Shown here in pieces: positions 1 through 5,483 of a stretch of DNA of 8,259 nt. The position numbers were made by a program, and so were the translations under genes. The notes below the pieces were generated by a model. It made no database searches and had not been told where the DNA came from. It saw only the letters and a list, made by a program, of their open reading frames with translations. The DNA comes from Geoglobus sp. (GTDB lineage Archaea; Halobacteriota; Archaeoglobi; Archaeoglobales; Archaeoglobaceae): positions 1-8,259 of the forward strand of contig WAJY01000255.1 of assembly GCA_015523645.1 (NCBI GenBank), given 5' to 3'. The first letter of the stretch is position 1. The number at the start of each line of letters is the position of its first letter.

Positions 1-786
1 GCGGAGTCGATTCTCAAGGTTTCTGGCCATCCCATTCCTGAGTTCAGGTTTGAAAAAGATACAGGAGTCATTAGGCGTATTTCGGCCCATAAGTTAATGG
101 ATATTCTAAAGCACCACCCATGGCCCGCATTTCATCTAATCAGGGCCAATTTTCAGAAGGAGAAGATTGCTGAATATCTGATAAATACAGGGAGACCTTT
201 TGAAGGTTACAGCTCGGAATGGACCAATAAAGACTTAGATTTGTACAACGTCATTTTCGAGATAAGGCAACATGCAGAAGAGGGATTCCAGTCAGAAAGG
301 GTAATACCATCAGAATATCTGAAGAGGCTTGCTGAAGTGTTCCCAAAGCAGTTCTTTAGCTGTAAGAAGAAAGACATCGGAGAGAACCAGTATGAATGGC
401 GGGAGATTCATTCAGTTCTGAAGGCAACGCTGATTTCAAAGCTTATGGGTCCGGACCCATTAACACATGTTCTAAAAAACGGATTAACCGAAACTCAAAG
501 ACTCAAGGTAACCCAAGCATTGAGATACAATAATAAGCCCCTCTCCAAAGCGGATTTCCACCAGATAATGACAATCCATGGATCTAAAGGGTTGCAGACT
601 GAAACCGTTTTTCTCTACTCTGAATGGACCCGAAAAATAAAGCGTGAAAGTGATTTCCGGGAAGAGGCCCGGGTCTGGTATGTTGGGTCCACACGGCATA
701 AACACATGCTGTTCATAGTGGACGGCCTTTTTTCAGATTATCCAGCCTGTGAACCATGCCCCATTCTCGGGAGGTGGAAGCCATGA
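1..786 (+). CDS. Superfamily 1 (UvrD/Rep-like) DNA helicase, C-terminal part (5' partial)
   Basis: The reading frame is open from the first base, so the gene begins before the window; the last 261 codons are present. Two SF1 helicase motifs near the C-terminus identify it. A motif V-like stretch, TIHGSKGLQTETVFL, starts about codon 191, and a motif VI-like stretch, EEARVWYVGSTR, spans codons 221-232 with the arginine that normally contacts the ATP gamma-phosphate. These match the UvrD/Rep/PcrA pattern of a TxHxSKGLE-type motif followed by E..R..YVaxTRA. The Walker A and DEAD-type motifs would lie upstream and cannot be checked. The stop codon TGA (784-786) overlaps the ATG of the primase gene as ATGA, so the two are probably translationally coupled. 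I infer an ATP-driven 3'-5' DNA unwinding role in replication of the element beside its primase. A role limited to recombination or repair is possible. Confidence 0.88.
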   Translation, partial: AESILKVSGHPIPEFRFEKDTGVIRRISAHKLMDILKHHPWPAFHLIRANFQKEKIAEYLINTGRPFEGYSSEWTNKDLDLYNVIFEIRQHAEEGFQSERVIPSEYLKRLAEVFPKQFFSCKKKDIGENQYEWREIHSVLKATLISKLMGPDPLTHVLKNGLTETQRLKVTQALRYNNKPLSKADFHQIMTIHGSKGLQTETVFLYSEWTRKIKRESDFREEARVWYVGSTRHKHMLFIVDGLFSDYPACEPCPILGRWKP

Positions 787-1730
787 GATTTCCTTGGCAA
801 CTGGAGGATTGTGAATTAATTCTCTTGAGGTATGGCTCCAAAAGGCCTGTGCACAAATGGCAGGATCATACAGGCGGAAAAAGGTTCAGGGCAACGTCGG
901 AAACCAAAAAACTGATAGAAACCGGCCAGTTCAATTATGCGGTATATTGCGGGAATGGCCTTATCGTAATTGATGCGGATGAGCCTGTTCTGCGAAAAGC
1001 CATCGAAAAGGATCTGCCAGAGACCTTCACGGTAAAAACAGGGAGTGGTGGACGACATTATTATTTCCATTCAGACTTGGAGAGGAAGGTTATTCTCTAC
1101 AACAGAGATGGCAACCACATCGGTGAAATACAGGCAGGCGGTCAGGCCTATGTCGTAGGTCCTCCGTCAAAACATCCGAACGGAAATTTCTATGAGGTCA
1201 TCAACGATATTGAGATTGCGGATTTGAGCAAAGAGGAGATAGAGGCATGGATCCAGAGCAATGGTTTCAGGGATAAGAAGAGGCAGACAAAAAGAGAAAT
1301 TGAAAGGAATTTCTCCAACACCCTTGACATTCCTGTTACGGACTTCTTGCACCCTGATAATGCAAGATACAGGGGATCAGAGGTATATGGCTCTCACCCC
1401 ATCCATGGATCCACAACCGGAATGAACTTCTGGGTTAATACGGTAAAGAACACATGGTACTGTTTCAGGTGCGAATCTGGAGGGGGACCAATTGAAGCCT
1501 TTGCGGTGGCAGAAAGAATAATAGACTGCTCTGAGGCAGGCCCAAGCTGTTTTACCAAAGAACAGTTTAAGGAAATTCTAAGTATGCTGAAGGAAAGGGG
1601 ATACGATATCCCCGAATTCAGCTCTTTTGAAGATAAGGCGAAGCGGGAATTCAATTATCTGGTTAAAAAGCTGAATTTTGAGCTTTCTAAAAGAAGAAAG
1701 AGGAAAGGGAGGTTTTGGAGTGATAAATGA
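783..1730 (+). CDS. PrimPol-type primase-polymerase with CHC2-like zinc finger
   Basis: 315 residues. The N-terminal half carries the archaeo-eukaryotic primase (Prim-Pol) signature. It has a hydrophobic strand ending in a DxD metal-binding pair (LIVIDADEP, D64 and D66), a GGRHYYF stretch with H92 in the nucleotide-binding position, and GEIQAGGQAYVVGPPS from about residue 114, with E115 as the likely third acidic ligand. A zinc-finger region follows (about 203-238), with H205, H208, C227 and C230 and a WYCFRCESGGGPIEAF stretch like the DnaG CHC2 finger. The C-terminus is strongly basic (KRRKRKGR). Family knowledge predicts primer synthesis and possibly DNA polymerisation. I chose ATG 783 over an upstream ATG at 756 because GGGAGGTGG at 769-777 sits five bases before 783. 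The first base of its start codon lies just before the helicase stop, giving an ATGA overlap. It overlaps the next gene by 11 bases. Confidence 0.9.
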   Translation: MRFPWQLEDCELILLRYGSKRPVHKWQDHTGGKRFRATSETKKLIETGQFNYAVYCGNGLIVIDADEPVLRKAIEKDLPETFTVKTGSGGRHYYFHSDLERKVILYNRDGNHIGEIQAGGQAYVVGPPSKHPNGNFYEVINDIEIADLSKEEIEAWIQSNGFRDKKRQTKREIERNFSNTLDIPVTDFLHPDNARYRGSEVYGSHPIHGSTTGMNFWVNTVKNTWYCFRCESGGGPIEAFAVAERIIDCSEAGPSCFTKEQFKEILSMLKERGYDIPEFSSFEDKAKREFNYLVKKLNFELSKRRKRKGRFWSDK

Positions 1731-2118
1731 GGACAGATTCATGAAGCTCTACAACGAGGGTCTTTCAGATGTTAAGATAGCGAAAAGGCTGGGGTGCAGG
1801 GCACAGAAAGTCAGAAAGCTCAGGAAGAAGCTCGGTCTACCGTCTAACTGGAATGTGCTGTGGCGTGCCAAAGTGTCGAGGATTATCGAGGCATTGAGGA
1901 ACGGCAGGATGTCCGCAAAGGAGCTCTCTGAGATAGCTGGCATAAGGCAACAGGACCTGCTTCACTACGTGAGAAAGGCGAACGAGCTTCTCAATCCCCA
2001 TTTCGAGATAAGGCGTGAGAGAGATGGGCGATTTGTGATGTATTACCTCTATGATTTGAGGAAAAAGGAGGAGTTTGTTAAACCAGAATCGGGAGGTGGT
2101 GGCCATTACAGAATATAA
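1720..2118 (+). CDS. Double helix-turn-helix DNA-binding protein
   Basis: 132 residues from GTG 1720, chosen because GGGAGGT at 1707-1713 stands six bases before it; a TTG at 1678 would add 14 residues but has no such site. Residues about 5-38 form a compact helix-turn-helix of the kind seen in resolvase and sigma-like proteins (LYNEGLSDVKIAKRLGC, then a lysine/arginine-rich helix). Residues about 52-91 form a second one (GRMSAKELSEIAGIRQQDLL), followed by a probable beta wing (residues 94-110, FEIRRERDGRFVMYYL). I infer a DNA-binding transcription regulator or an origin-binding protein working with the primase and helicase just upstream. No specific family is recognised. The tail SGGGGHYRI appears to be mostly the translated ribosome binding site of the next gene. 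Confidence 0.72.
   Translation: MINEDRFMKLYNEGLSDVKIAKRLGCRAQKVRKLRKKLGLPSNWNVLWRAKVSRIIEALRNGRMSAKELSEIAGIRQQDLLHYVRKANELLNPHFEIRRERDGRFVMYYLYDLRKKEEFVKPESGGGGHYRI
2091..2099 (+). promoter_or_regulatory. Strong ribosome binding site GGGAGGTGG with no ATG behind it
   Basis: GGGAGGTGG is identical to the site that serves the primase start, and the spacing is similar: five further bases lead here to ATT (2105) rather than ATG. The site lies inside the 3' end of the helix-turn-helix gene and implies that the small reading frame ending at 2254 is translated, either from this ATT or from an in-frame GTG overlapping the site (2096 or 2099). Confidence 0.55.
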
Positions 2119-2254
2119 GTTTCCGATAGACCTCTATTTTGAGAGAAAGTTGAGTAATAAGGAAGAGAAGCTGTTAATAGATAAAATAGACTGGATAGCT
2201 CGTGAATTATTCAAAGATGACTACGATGGTTTTGGGTTTCCGTTAAGGTTTTAG
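2099..2254 (+). CDS. Small hypothetical protein, start codon uncertain
   Basis: An open frame of about 50 codons fills the space between the helix-turn-helix gene and the next gene, ending at TAG 2252-2254. From GTG 2099 the product is 51 residues, beginning VAITEYKFPIDLYFERKL. From ATT 2105, which has normal spacing to GGGAGGTGG at 2091-2099, it is 49 residues. It is mixed hydrophobic and charged, with a plausible central helix (NKEEKLLIDKIDWIARELF) and an aromatic C-terminus (YDGFGFPLRF). Protein-like composition, a strong ribosome binding site, and its place in a gapless operon support a real gene, because otherwise this would be the only untranslated gap above 100 bases in the array. I do not recognise a family. 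Confidence 0.55.
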   Translation: MAITEYKFPIDLYFERKLSNKEEKLLIDKIDWIARELFKDDYDGFGFPLRF

Positions 2255-2266
2255 GAGGTGGTTAAA

Positions 2267-2515
2267 ATGCAGGAGATTCCAGAATGGTTGAAGAAAGAAA
2301 TGAAGGTGGTATTGAGCAGAGAAGAGTATGAGAGAAGATTGAAGATTTTTGAAAAGCTGTATCATAAAGAGCGTGTGGATCCAGTTGCATGTGCAATCAT
2401 GGCTCTTTTGAGAGGGAATATAATCCTGCGTGAGAGCGTCGATAATCTACAGATTCGCTCTAAATTGATGGAGACAAAGCTCCAGTATCTTGAAGAGAAG
2501 GTTAATGAGCTTTAG
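2267..2515 (+). CDS. Small hypothetical protein with C-terminal coiled coil
   Basis: 82 residues from ATG 2267. GGAGGT at 2254-2259 precedes it by seven bases, which favours this over the in-frame GTG at 2258. The N-terminal half is charged and helical (WLKKEMKVVLSREEYERRLKIFEKLY). A short more hydrophobic stretch follows (DPVACAIMALLRGN, about residues 38-51). The last 25 residues have the heptad-like spacing of a coiled coil, with leucines in SKLMETKLQYLEEKVNEL. It is probably a soluble oligomer. No family or function is recognised; position next to the helix-turn-helix and zinc-finger genes would fit an accessory regulator, but that is only context. Confidence 0.75.
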   Translation: MQEIPEWLKKEMKVVLSREEYERRLKIFEKLYHKERVDPVACAIMALLRGNIILRESVDNLQIRSKLMETKLQYLEEKVNEL

Positions 2516-2526
2516 GGGGTGGTCTG

Positions 2527-2844
2527 ATGTCTGTTGTGGATATGCGTGCGGTTCTCCACGGCAGATACTGCGAGACATGTGGGAGACCTCTGGACAAAGA
2601 ACACAAGAGGTTCTGCTCATGGGAATGCTTCCTGTCCTCAAATGGGAAGGGAAAGCAGGAGTGTTCGAGGCTCAGAAGAGAGATAAACCAGCTAAGGCAG
2701 GAAGGCGTTTGCAGGGTGAAGCTTAAGGAACTGCTCGAAAGGGCTAATTTAAAGAACACTGGATACAATCTGTACTATCTCGGAGTTCTGCAGGAAAGGG
2801 GTGAGATTAAGCTCGTGATGAATGGGGTGAGAAAGCATGGATGA
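2527..2844 (+). CDS. Zinc-finger plus winged-helix-like small protein
   Basis: 105 residues. ATG 2527 follows GGGGGT (2515-2520) by six bases. The N-terminus holds a treble-clef-type zinc finger, C15-x2-C18 and C30-x3-C34 in YCETCGRPLDKEHKRFCSWEC; the CxxCgxPl...rFCSxxC form is common in small archaeal proteins. Residues about 60-105 look like a winged helix: CRVKLKELLERANL as a recognition-type helix pair, then two beta strands in LGVLQERGEIKLVMNG. I infer a nucleic-acid-binding regulator. An alternative is a protein-binding zinc adaptor. The stop overlaps the start of the next gene by eight bases, suggesting coupled translation. Confidence 0.75.
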   Translation: MSVVDMRAVLHGRYCETCGRPLDKEHKRFCSWECFLSSNGKGKQECSRLRREINQLRQEGVCRVKLKELLERANLKNTGYNLYYLGVLQERGEIKLVMNGVRKHG

Positions 2845-3097
2845 TAAATATGTTAGAGCCTTCATAGTGGCTTTGTTTGTGGTATTATTCGTGGCGGCGG
2901 TATTCTCTGGTATTTCGCTGAGATCTCTCAAGACAATAGAGGTACATGAGAGCAAGTATCCTAATGGGACTTATATCAAGCAGAGTGTAGAGGTTATTCA
3001 TAACTACACGCTGTTCAATGTATATACAGCTGTGTTTATTTTCTCAGGGGTAGCGTTGATAACTACAATAATTGTGTTGCTGTTTGTCAGAGGATGA
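2837..3097 (+). CDS. Two-helix membrane protein with exposed loop
   Basis: 86 residues from ATG 2837, with a GGGGTGA site six bases upstream (2824-2830). Two clear membrane segments lie at residues about 8-28 and 62-84, each followed by an arginine. A loop of about 33 residues between them contains two N-glycosylation sequons (NGT at 43-45, NYT at 56-58). Basic residues before the first segment (K4, R7) and R85 after the second suggest both ends are cytoplasmic and the loop is outside. The general form (hairpin with a polar, sequon-bearing loop) resembles spindle-virus coat proteins such as SSV1 VP3, but I see no convincing sequence match and this gene lies away from the VP2-like gene. Function unknown. 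Confidence 0.78.
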   Translation: MDDKYVRAFIVALFVVLFVAAVFSGISLRSLKTIEVHESKYPNGTYIKQSVEVIHNYTLFNVYTAVFIFSGVALITTIIVLLFVRG

Positions 3098-3113
3098 GGA
3101 GGTGAGTAGAGAA

Positions 3114-3233
3114 ATGATTAAAAAAGTCAGGGAATGGATTAGAGATCGTTTACTTGGCATTCAAATCGATTTGCTTGAGCTTAAAGGAGATGAATTAGGT
3201 GATGATTGCTATTTTGAGGAGGTGGAAGAATGA
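3114..3233 (+). CDS. 39-residue hypothetical protein
   Basis: ATG 3114 follows GGAGGT (3098-3103) by ten bases. An in-frame GTG at 3102 would add four residues but lies inside the binding site. The product starts as a basic amphipathic helix (MIKKVREWIRDRLLGIQIDLLEL) and becomes acidic toward the end (GDELGDDCYFEEVEE). The final residues EEVEE are encoded by the ribosome binding site of the next gene, whose ATG overlaps this stop as ATGA (3230-3233). No family recognised. Good ribosome binding and gapless neighbours on both sides are the main support. Confidence 0.62.
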   Translation: MIKKVREWIRDRLLGIQIDLLELKGDELGDDCYFEEVEE

Positions 3234-3397
3234 ACTATCCTGACGAGCTGTATGATGAGTGGGATGAATACGAGGAGGAATTGGAAGAGGATGAGAGTGA
3301 GCCGTTTTGCTTTGGAGATTTCATGCCCTGGGATGAGCATTGTAATTTCGGGTGTGAGTGGAGAGACCTCTGTGAGATGAGTTCTAAGGGAGGCTGA
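3230..3397 (+). CDS. Acidic four-cysteine miniprotein
   Basis: 55 residues. ATG 3230 follows GGAGGT (3218-3223) by six bases and overlaps the previous stop. Residues 5-24 are almost entirely aspartate, glutamate and aromatic residues, a very acidic segment. The second half holds four cysteines and a histidine: C27, H37, C38, C42 and C48 in CFGDFMPWDEHC and CEWRDLC. The closing C-x3-C-x5-C resembles metal-binding ends of small Zn or Fe-S proteins, where a CxxC..R..C form is common. The acidic stretch could bind a basic protein partner or mimic DNA; that is speculation. No family recognised. It pairs with the next, even more cysteine-rich gene. Confidence 0.65.
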   Translation: MNYPDELYDEWDEYEEELEEDESEPFCFGDFMPWDEHCNFGCEWRDLCEMSSKGG

Positions 3398-3400
3398 GAA

Positions 3401-3574
3401 ATGACCCAGCAATGCTGTTTCTACTGCAAGGCGAGAACAGGATGCACGGGAGTATGCATAAACAACCCACTCTTCTGCACCGAGTTCTGTGCGTGGCTCG
3501 ACGATGGCTGTCAGGGTTTTGAGCACGATAAGGCAGAATATGAGAGGATTAAGGCTGTGTTTGAGGGAGGATGA
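3401..3574 (+). CDS. Cysteine-rich miniprotein with eight cysteines
   Basis: 57 residues from ATG 3401, seven bases after GGGAGG (3388-3393). Eight cysteines fall in the first 37 residues: C5, C6, C9, C15, C19, C26, C30 and C37, in stretches such as QCCFYCKARTGC and FCTEFCAWLDDGC. The remaining 20 residues are a charged helix (EHDKAEYERIKAVFE). No signal peptide is visible, so the protein is probably cytoplasmic. The cysteines could hold two zinc ions or an Fe-S cluster, or form disulfides, which are common in hyperthermophile and archaeal-virus proteins. No family recognised. It directly follows another Cys-rich gene, so the two may act together. Confidence 0.7.
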   Translation: MTQQCCFYCKARTGCTGVCINNPLFCTEFCAWLDDGCQGFEHDKAEYERIKAVFEGG

Positions 3575-3577
3575 AGA

Positions 3578-3685
3578 ATGAAAACAAGAAGCATCGGAAA
3601 ACCGATTAGCCCTCGACCTTGGAGTCATCTTAAATATGACTATCCATGGCCGTGGGGTCATCTTCGGGGTTCAGCCAAGAGGTGA
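3578..3685 (+). CDS. 35-residue Trp/Pro/His-rich peptide
   Basis: ATG 3578 comes seven bases after GGAGG (3566-3570) of the preceding gene's end, so a ribosome binding site is present. The product is basic and rich in tryptophan, proline and histidine, with an internal near-repeat: PWSHL at residues 14-18 and PWGHL at 25-29, separated by KYDYPW. It has no hydrophobic segment. The reading frame ends at TGA 3683-3685, inside the binding site of the next gene. Too short to judge by composition alone; the repeat, the binding site and the gapless context support it moderately. No function can be suggested. Confidence 0.5.
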   Translation: MKTRSIGKPISPRPWSHLKYDYPWPWGHLRGSAKR

Positions 3686-3690
3686 TAGGA

Positions 3691-3930
3691 GTGAAGAAAG
3701 TCAACTGGAATAAATTTGCCTTGATATTGGCAGTTTCAACAGCCTACACAGTGGTAATCTTCATCGCCGATATGCTTTACACACCTGCTTTAAGACTTCA
3801 ATCTATGCCACCGTTCTGGCTTTTCAGGCTTTTCATCATCCTGCTCGTTACGATTAACATTCGGGACTACCTTGTCAAAATCTTCAGAGAACCGTTATTG
3901 ATTGAAATGGAGGTAAAAAATGAAGCGTAA
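3691..3930 (+). CDS. Two-helix membrane protein
   Basis: 79 residues from GTG 3691, four bases after AGGTGAT (3680-3686). An upstream GTG-type start at 3646 would run back through the preceding small gene and has no binding site. Membrane segments are predicted at residues about 9-30 (FALILAVSTAYTVVIFIADMLY) and 42-57 (FWLFRLFIILLVTINI), joined by a short loop. The basic N-terminus (KKVNWNK) should stay inside, and the charged C-terminus (about 58-79) should also be cytoplasmic. No family recognised. It overlaps the next gene by 11 bases. Confidence 0.72.
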   Translation: MKKVNWNKFALILAVSTAYTVVIFIADMLYTPALRLQSMPPFWLFRLFIILLVTINIRDYLVKIFREPLLIEMEVKNEA

Positions 3931-4261
3931 AACCGTCTGGATTCTGAATCCCAATCAGAAACGCAACAACACCGAAGAGAAACGCAGGAAAGCCCTTCAG
4001 GAGATAAGACAGCACGTTTACTTCTTAGGCAAGGCAGACGACCTCTTCGAGGAGGACATTAGGGACAAGCTTCTCGAACTCAACCGCAGACACGGCATAA
4101 TCTTCAGGGATGTTCAGCTCAACGGGCATGTTTACGCAATCCCACTCCTCGAACTCGAAGACGCTCCAGAAACTTTCCATTTCAGCATTTCGGAAGTTGC
4201 GGATTATGCCAAGCCCGTTTACTTGTCTAAAAGCAGTTTAGAGGCGTGGGGTGTTGTATGA
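3920..4261 (+). CDS. Hypothetical basic-to-acidic soluble protein
   Basis: 113 residues. ATG 3920 follows GGAGGT (3909-3914) by five bases. The first 30 residues are strongly basic (KRKTVWILNPNQKRNN, then EEKRRKAL). The middle is helical (DDLFEEDIRDKLLELNRRHG), followed by probable strands (IIFRDVQLNGHVYAIPLLE) that could form a small winged-helix-like fold, and an acidic end. I do not recognise a family. A nucleic-acid-binding role is possible from the basic start but unproven. The stop codon overlaps the next start as ATGA (4258-4261). Confidence 0.72.
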   Translation: MKRKTVWILNPNQKRNNTEEKRRKALQEIRQHVYFLGKADDLFEEDIRDKLLELNRRHGIIFRDVQLNGHVYAIPLLELEDAPETFHFSISEVADYAKPVYLSKSSLEAWGVV

Positions 4262-4746
4262 TGGGTCTATATGATAGAATCCTTATAGAGGTTGAATGTC
4301 CCCTATGCGGACAAGTAATAGACGAATGGCAGACCAAAGACCTCGAAAAGCTCATGCGTTCTTACACGATTGGTGATAAAGTTGAAACGAACTGGAGAGA
4401 GATTAGAGTTTATTCCTACTGCCCACATAGGATAACGCAGAGCTACAGCAAAGAGCTGGAGCTGTGGGTTTATGACGTTCTCTGGAGCGTTAGCATGGAC
4501 ATCTATATTGATGTAAGTGACGGAGTAATTAGCACTCCAGATAGGTGGGAAATGGTTGCGAGAATCAACGATTTTGGCCCCGCTCTTCTTGGATTTCATG
4601 AAGTCGATGTTGAGGAGTTCAACAGAAAGAAGAGAGATGAGGAGCTTAAGAGGTTTGGAGAAATTGAAGACCTCAGAAAAGACTGGATGAAGAAGTTTGA
4701 CCTTGAGCTCAGGGTGATTCCCCATTTGGTTACGCAGGTGGATTGA
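4258..4746 (+). CDS. Phage-type small CPxCG zinc protein
   Basis: 162 residues from ATG 4258; a second ATG at 4261 is an equally good start relative to GGGGTG at 4248-4253. The N-terminus MGLYDRILIEVECPLCG, followed by the acidic TKDLEKLMRSYTIGD and then a second metal-ligand site YCPHRITQ, resembles a widespread kind of phage and prophage hypothetical protein that starts MG[LM]FD, has a CPxCG knuckle, and continues with a qsK..l..Y..GD stretch. I infer one zinc bound by C-x2-C plus C-x1-H. The middle is mostly beta (ELWVYDVLWSVSMDIYIDV), and the last 50 residues form a charged helix. The function of such proteins is not known to me. The similarity is from memory of the pattern, not an alignment. 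Confidence 0.72.
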   Translation: MMGLYDRILIEVECPLCGQVIDEWQTKDLEKLMRSYTIGDKVETNWREIRVYSYCPHRITQSYSKELELWVYDVLWSVSMDIYIDVSDGVISTPDRWEMVARINDFGPALLGFHEVDVEEFNRKKRDEELKRFGEIEDLRKDWMKKFDLELRVIPHLVTQVD

Positions 4747-5007
4747 ATGACCGTGCACATAGTCAAAACTCAGATGAGGCGTTACATCTTCGACCTCGAA
4801 GAGGAGGCCCTTGAGGCCATAACTTGGGACATTGTGGTGGTTGAGCCCGTAAAGGGAGACAGCGATCCGTGGGTTGAGATTTACATCAGCGAGGGGGACG
4901 ACCCGACCAGAAGGCTGATTCTTGCGGGTTTCCAGATAGACGTTGCTGAATTTCTTGAAAAAATCCTCGATTTTCTTAGGAATTGTGGAGGTGGTTGTGA
5001 TGCCTGA
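4747..5007 (+). CDS. Acidic hypothetical protein
   Basis: 86 residues. ATG 4747 begins directly after the previous stop and follows AGGTGG (4736-4741) by five bases. Predicted alternating strands and helices (RRYIFDL, WDIVVVEPV, WVEIYIS, RLILAGFQI), ending in a helix (VAEFLEKILDFL). Acidic overall. The tail NCGGGCDA looks like translated ribosome binding site for the protease gene, which overlaps by eight bases. No metal or catalytic motif is evident and no family is recognised. Confidence 0.72.
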   Translation: MTVHIVKTQMRRYIFDLEEEALEAITWDIVVVEPVKGDSDPWVEIYISEGDDPTRRLILAGFQIDVAEFLEKILDFLRNCGGGCDA

Positions 5008-5482
5008 AGTAGTATTGCTCAAAAGCATGGACAGGCATGTTGATAGGAACTCGGTAAAACAAAGAGTTGAAACAGCTCTCAGATACTTTCCAGAACTGCA
5101 GGATGAAACGATTTACATTGGGATACTGAGAGAAAACGATTATGTGGATGGGAAGGTCAATAGCCTTAACAGAATTTTGCTGTTTAGACCGAGTAAGGTT
5201 CCAACATACGTTACGGTTTTCCATGAACTCATGCATCTGGCTATAGCAAAGGTAAACGAGAATGGAGAAAAATTGCCGAAGACAGAGGAATTCTGCAGTA
5301 TATCAGCAATGGCAAGGATGCCCCCTGAATTCGTCGATGAAAAGAGCATTCCTTATGTTGGTCGTCCAGTTTCGGTTTCTCTCATAGATGTCCCTGAGTT
5401 ATGTAAAATGGCGTTACAATACCGCAAAAGAAGAAGAGATTACATCAGGTGGTTGAGGAGGAGGATAAAAGGAGGAGACTGA
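5000..5482 (+). CDS. HExxH zinc metalloprotease-like protein (ImmA/IrrE-like)
   Basis: 160 residues from ATG 5000, five bases after GGAGGTGG (4987-4994); upstream extension to 4943 lacks a site. The key feature is FHELMHLAIAK, an HExxH zinc motif with H75, E76 and H79. About 17 residues later comes TEEFCSISAMARMP, with E96/E97 as candidate third ligand. A helix with HExxH, then an E..xxA..xMP stretch, is the layout of the ImmA/IrrE (M78) peptidases, which cleave repressors and switch integrated elements to excision or lytic growth. Length fits a minimal member. The C-terminus is very basic (KRRRDYIRWLRRRIKG), perhaps binding nucleic acid. I infer, but cannot show, an anti-repressor protease; other gluzincin families (for example SprT-like) remain possible. 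Confidence 0.72.
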   Translation: MPEVVLLKSMDRHVDRNSVKQRVETALRYFPELQDETIYIGILRENDYVDGKVNSLNRILLFRPSKVPTYVTVFHELMHLAIAKVNENGEKLPKTEEFCSISAMARMPPEFVDEKSIPYVGRPVSVSLIDVPELCKMALQYRKRRRDYIRWLRRRIKGGD

Positions 5483-5483
5483 G

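Noticed and set aside
2490..2768. Alternative frames on both strands over the zinc-finger gene (78 and 88 codons)
   Set aside because: They overlap a frame with a strong ribosome binding site and a clear CxxC...CxxxC pattern, and show no features of their own.
3209..3661. A 150-codon minus-strand frame opposite the Cys-rich and Trp-rich miniproteins
   Set aside because: It could have replaced four small plus genes, but it lacks a ribosome binding site at its start, while the plus frames have GGAGG sites, proper spacing and coherent cysteine patterns.
4303..5028. A 241-codon open frame on the minus strand opposite the CPxCG and following genes
   Set aside because: No ribosome binding site precedes its ATG, it opposes three plus-strand genes with good sites and junctions, and its translation shows no domain. 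It is a shadow frame.
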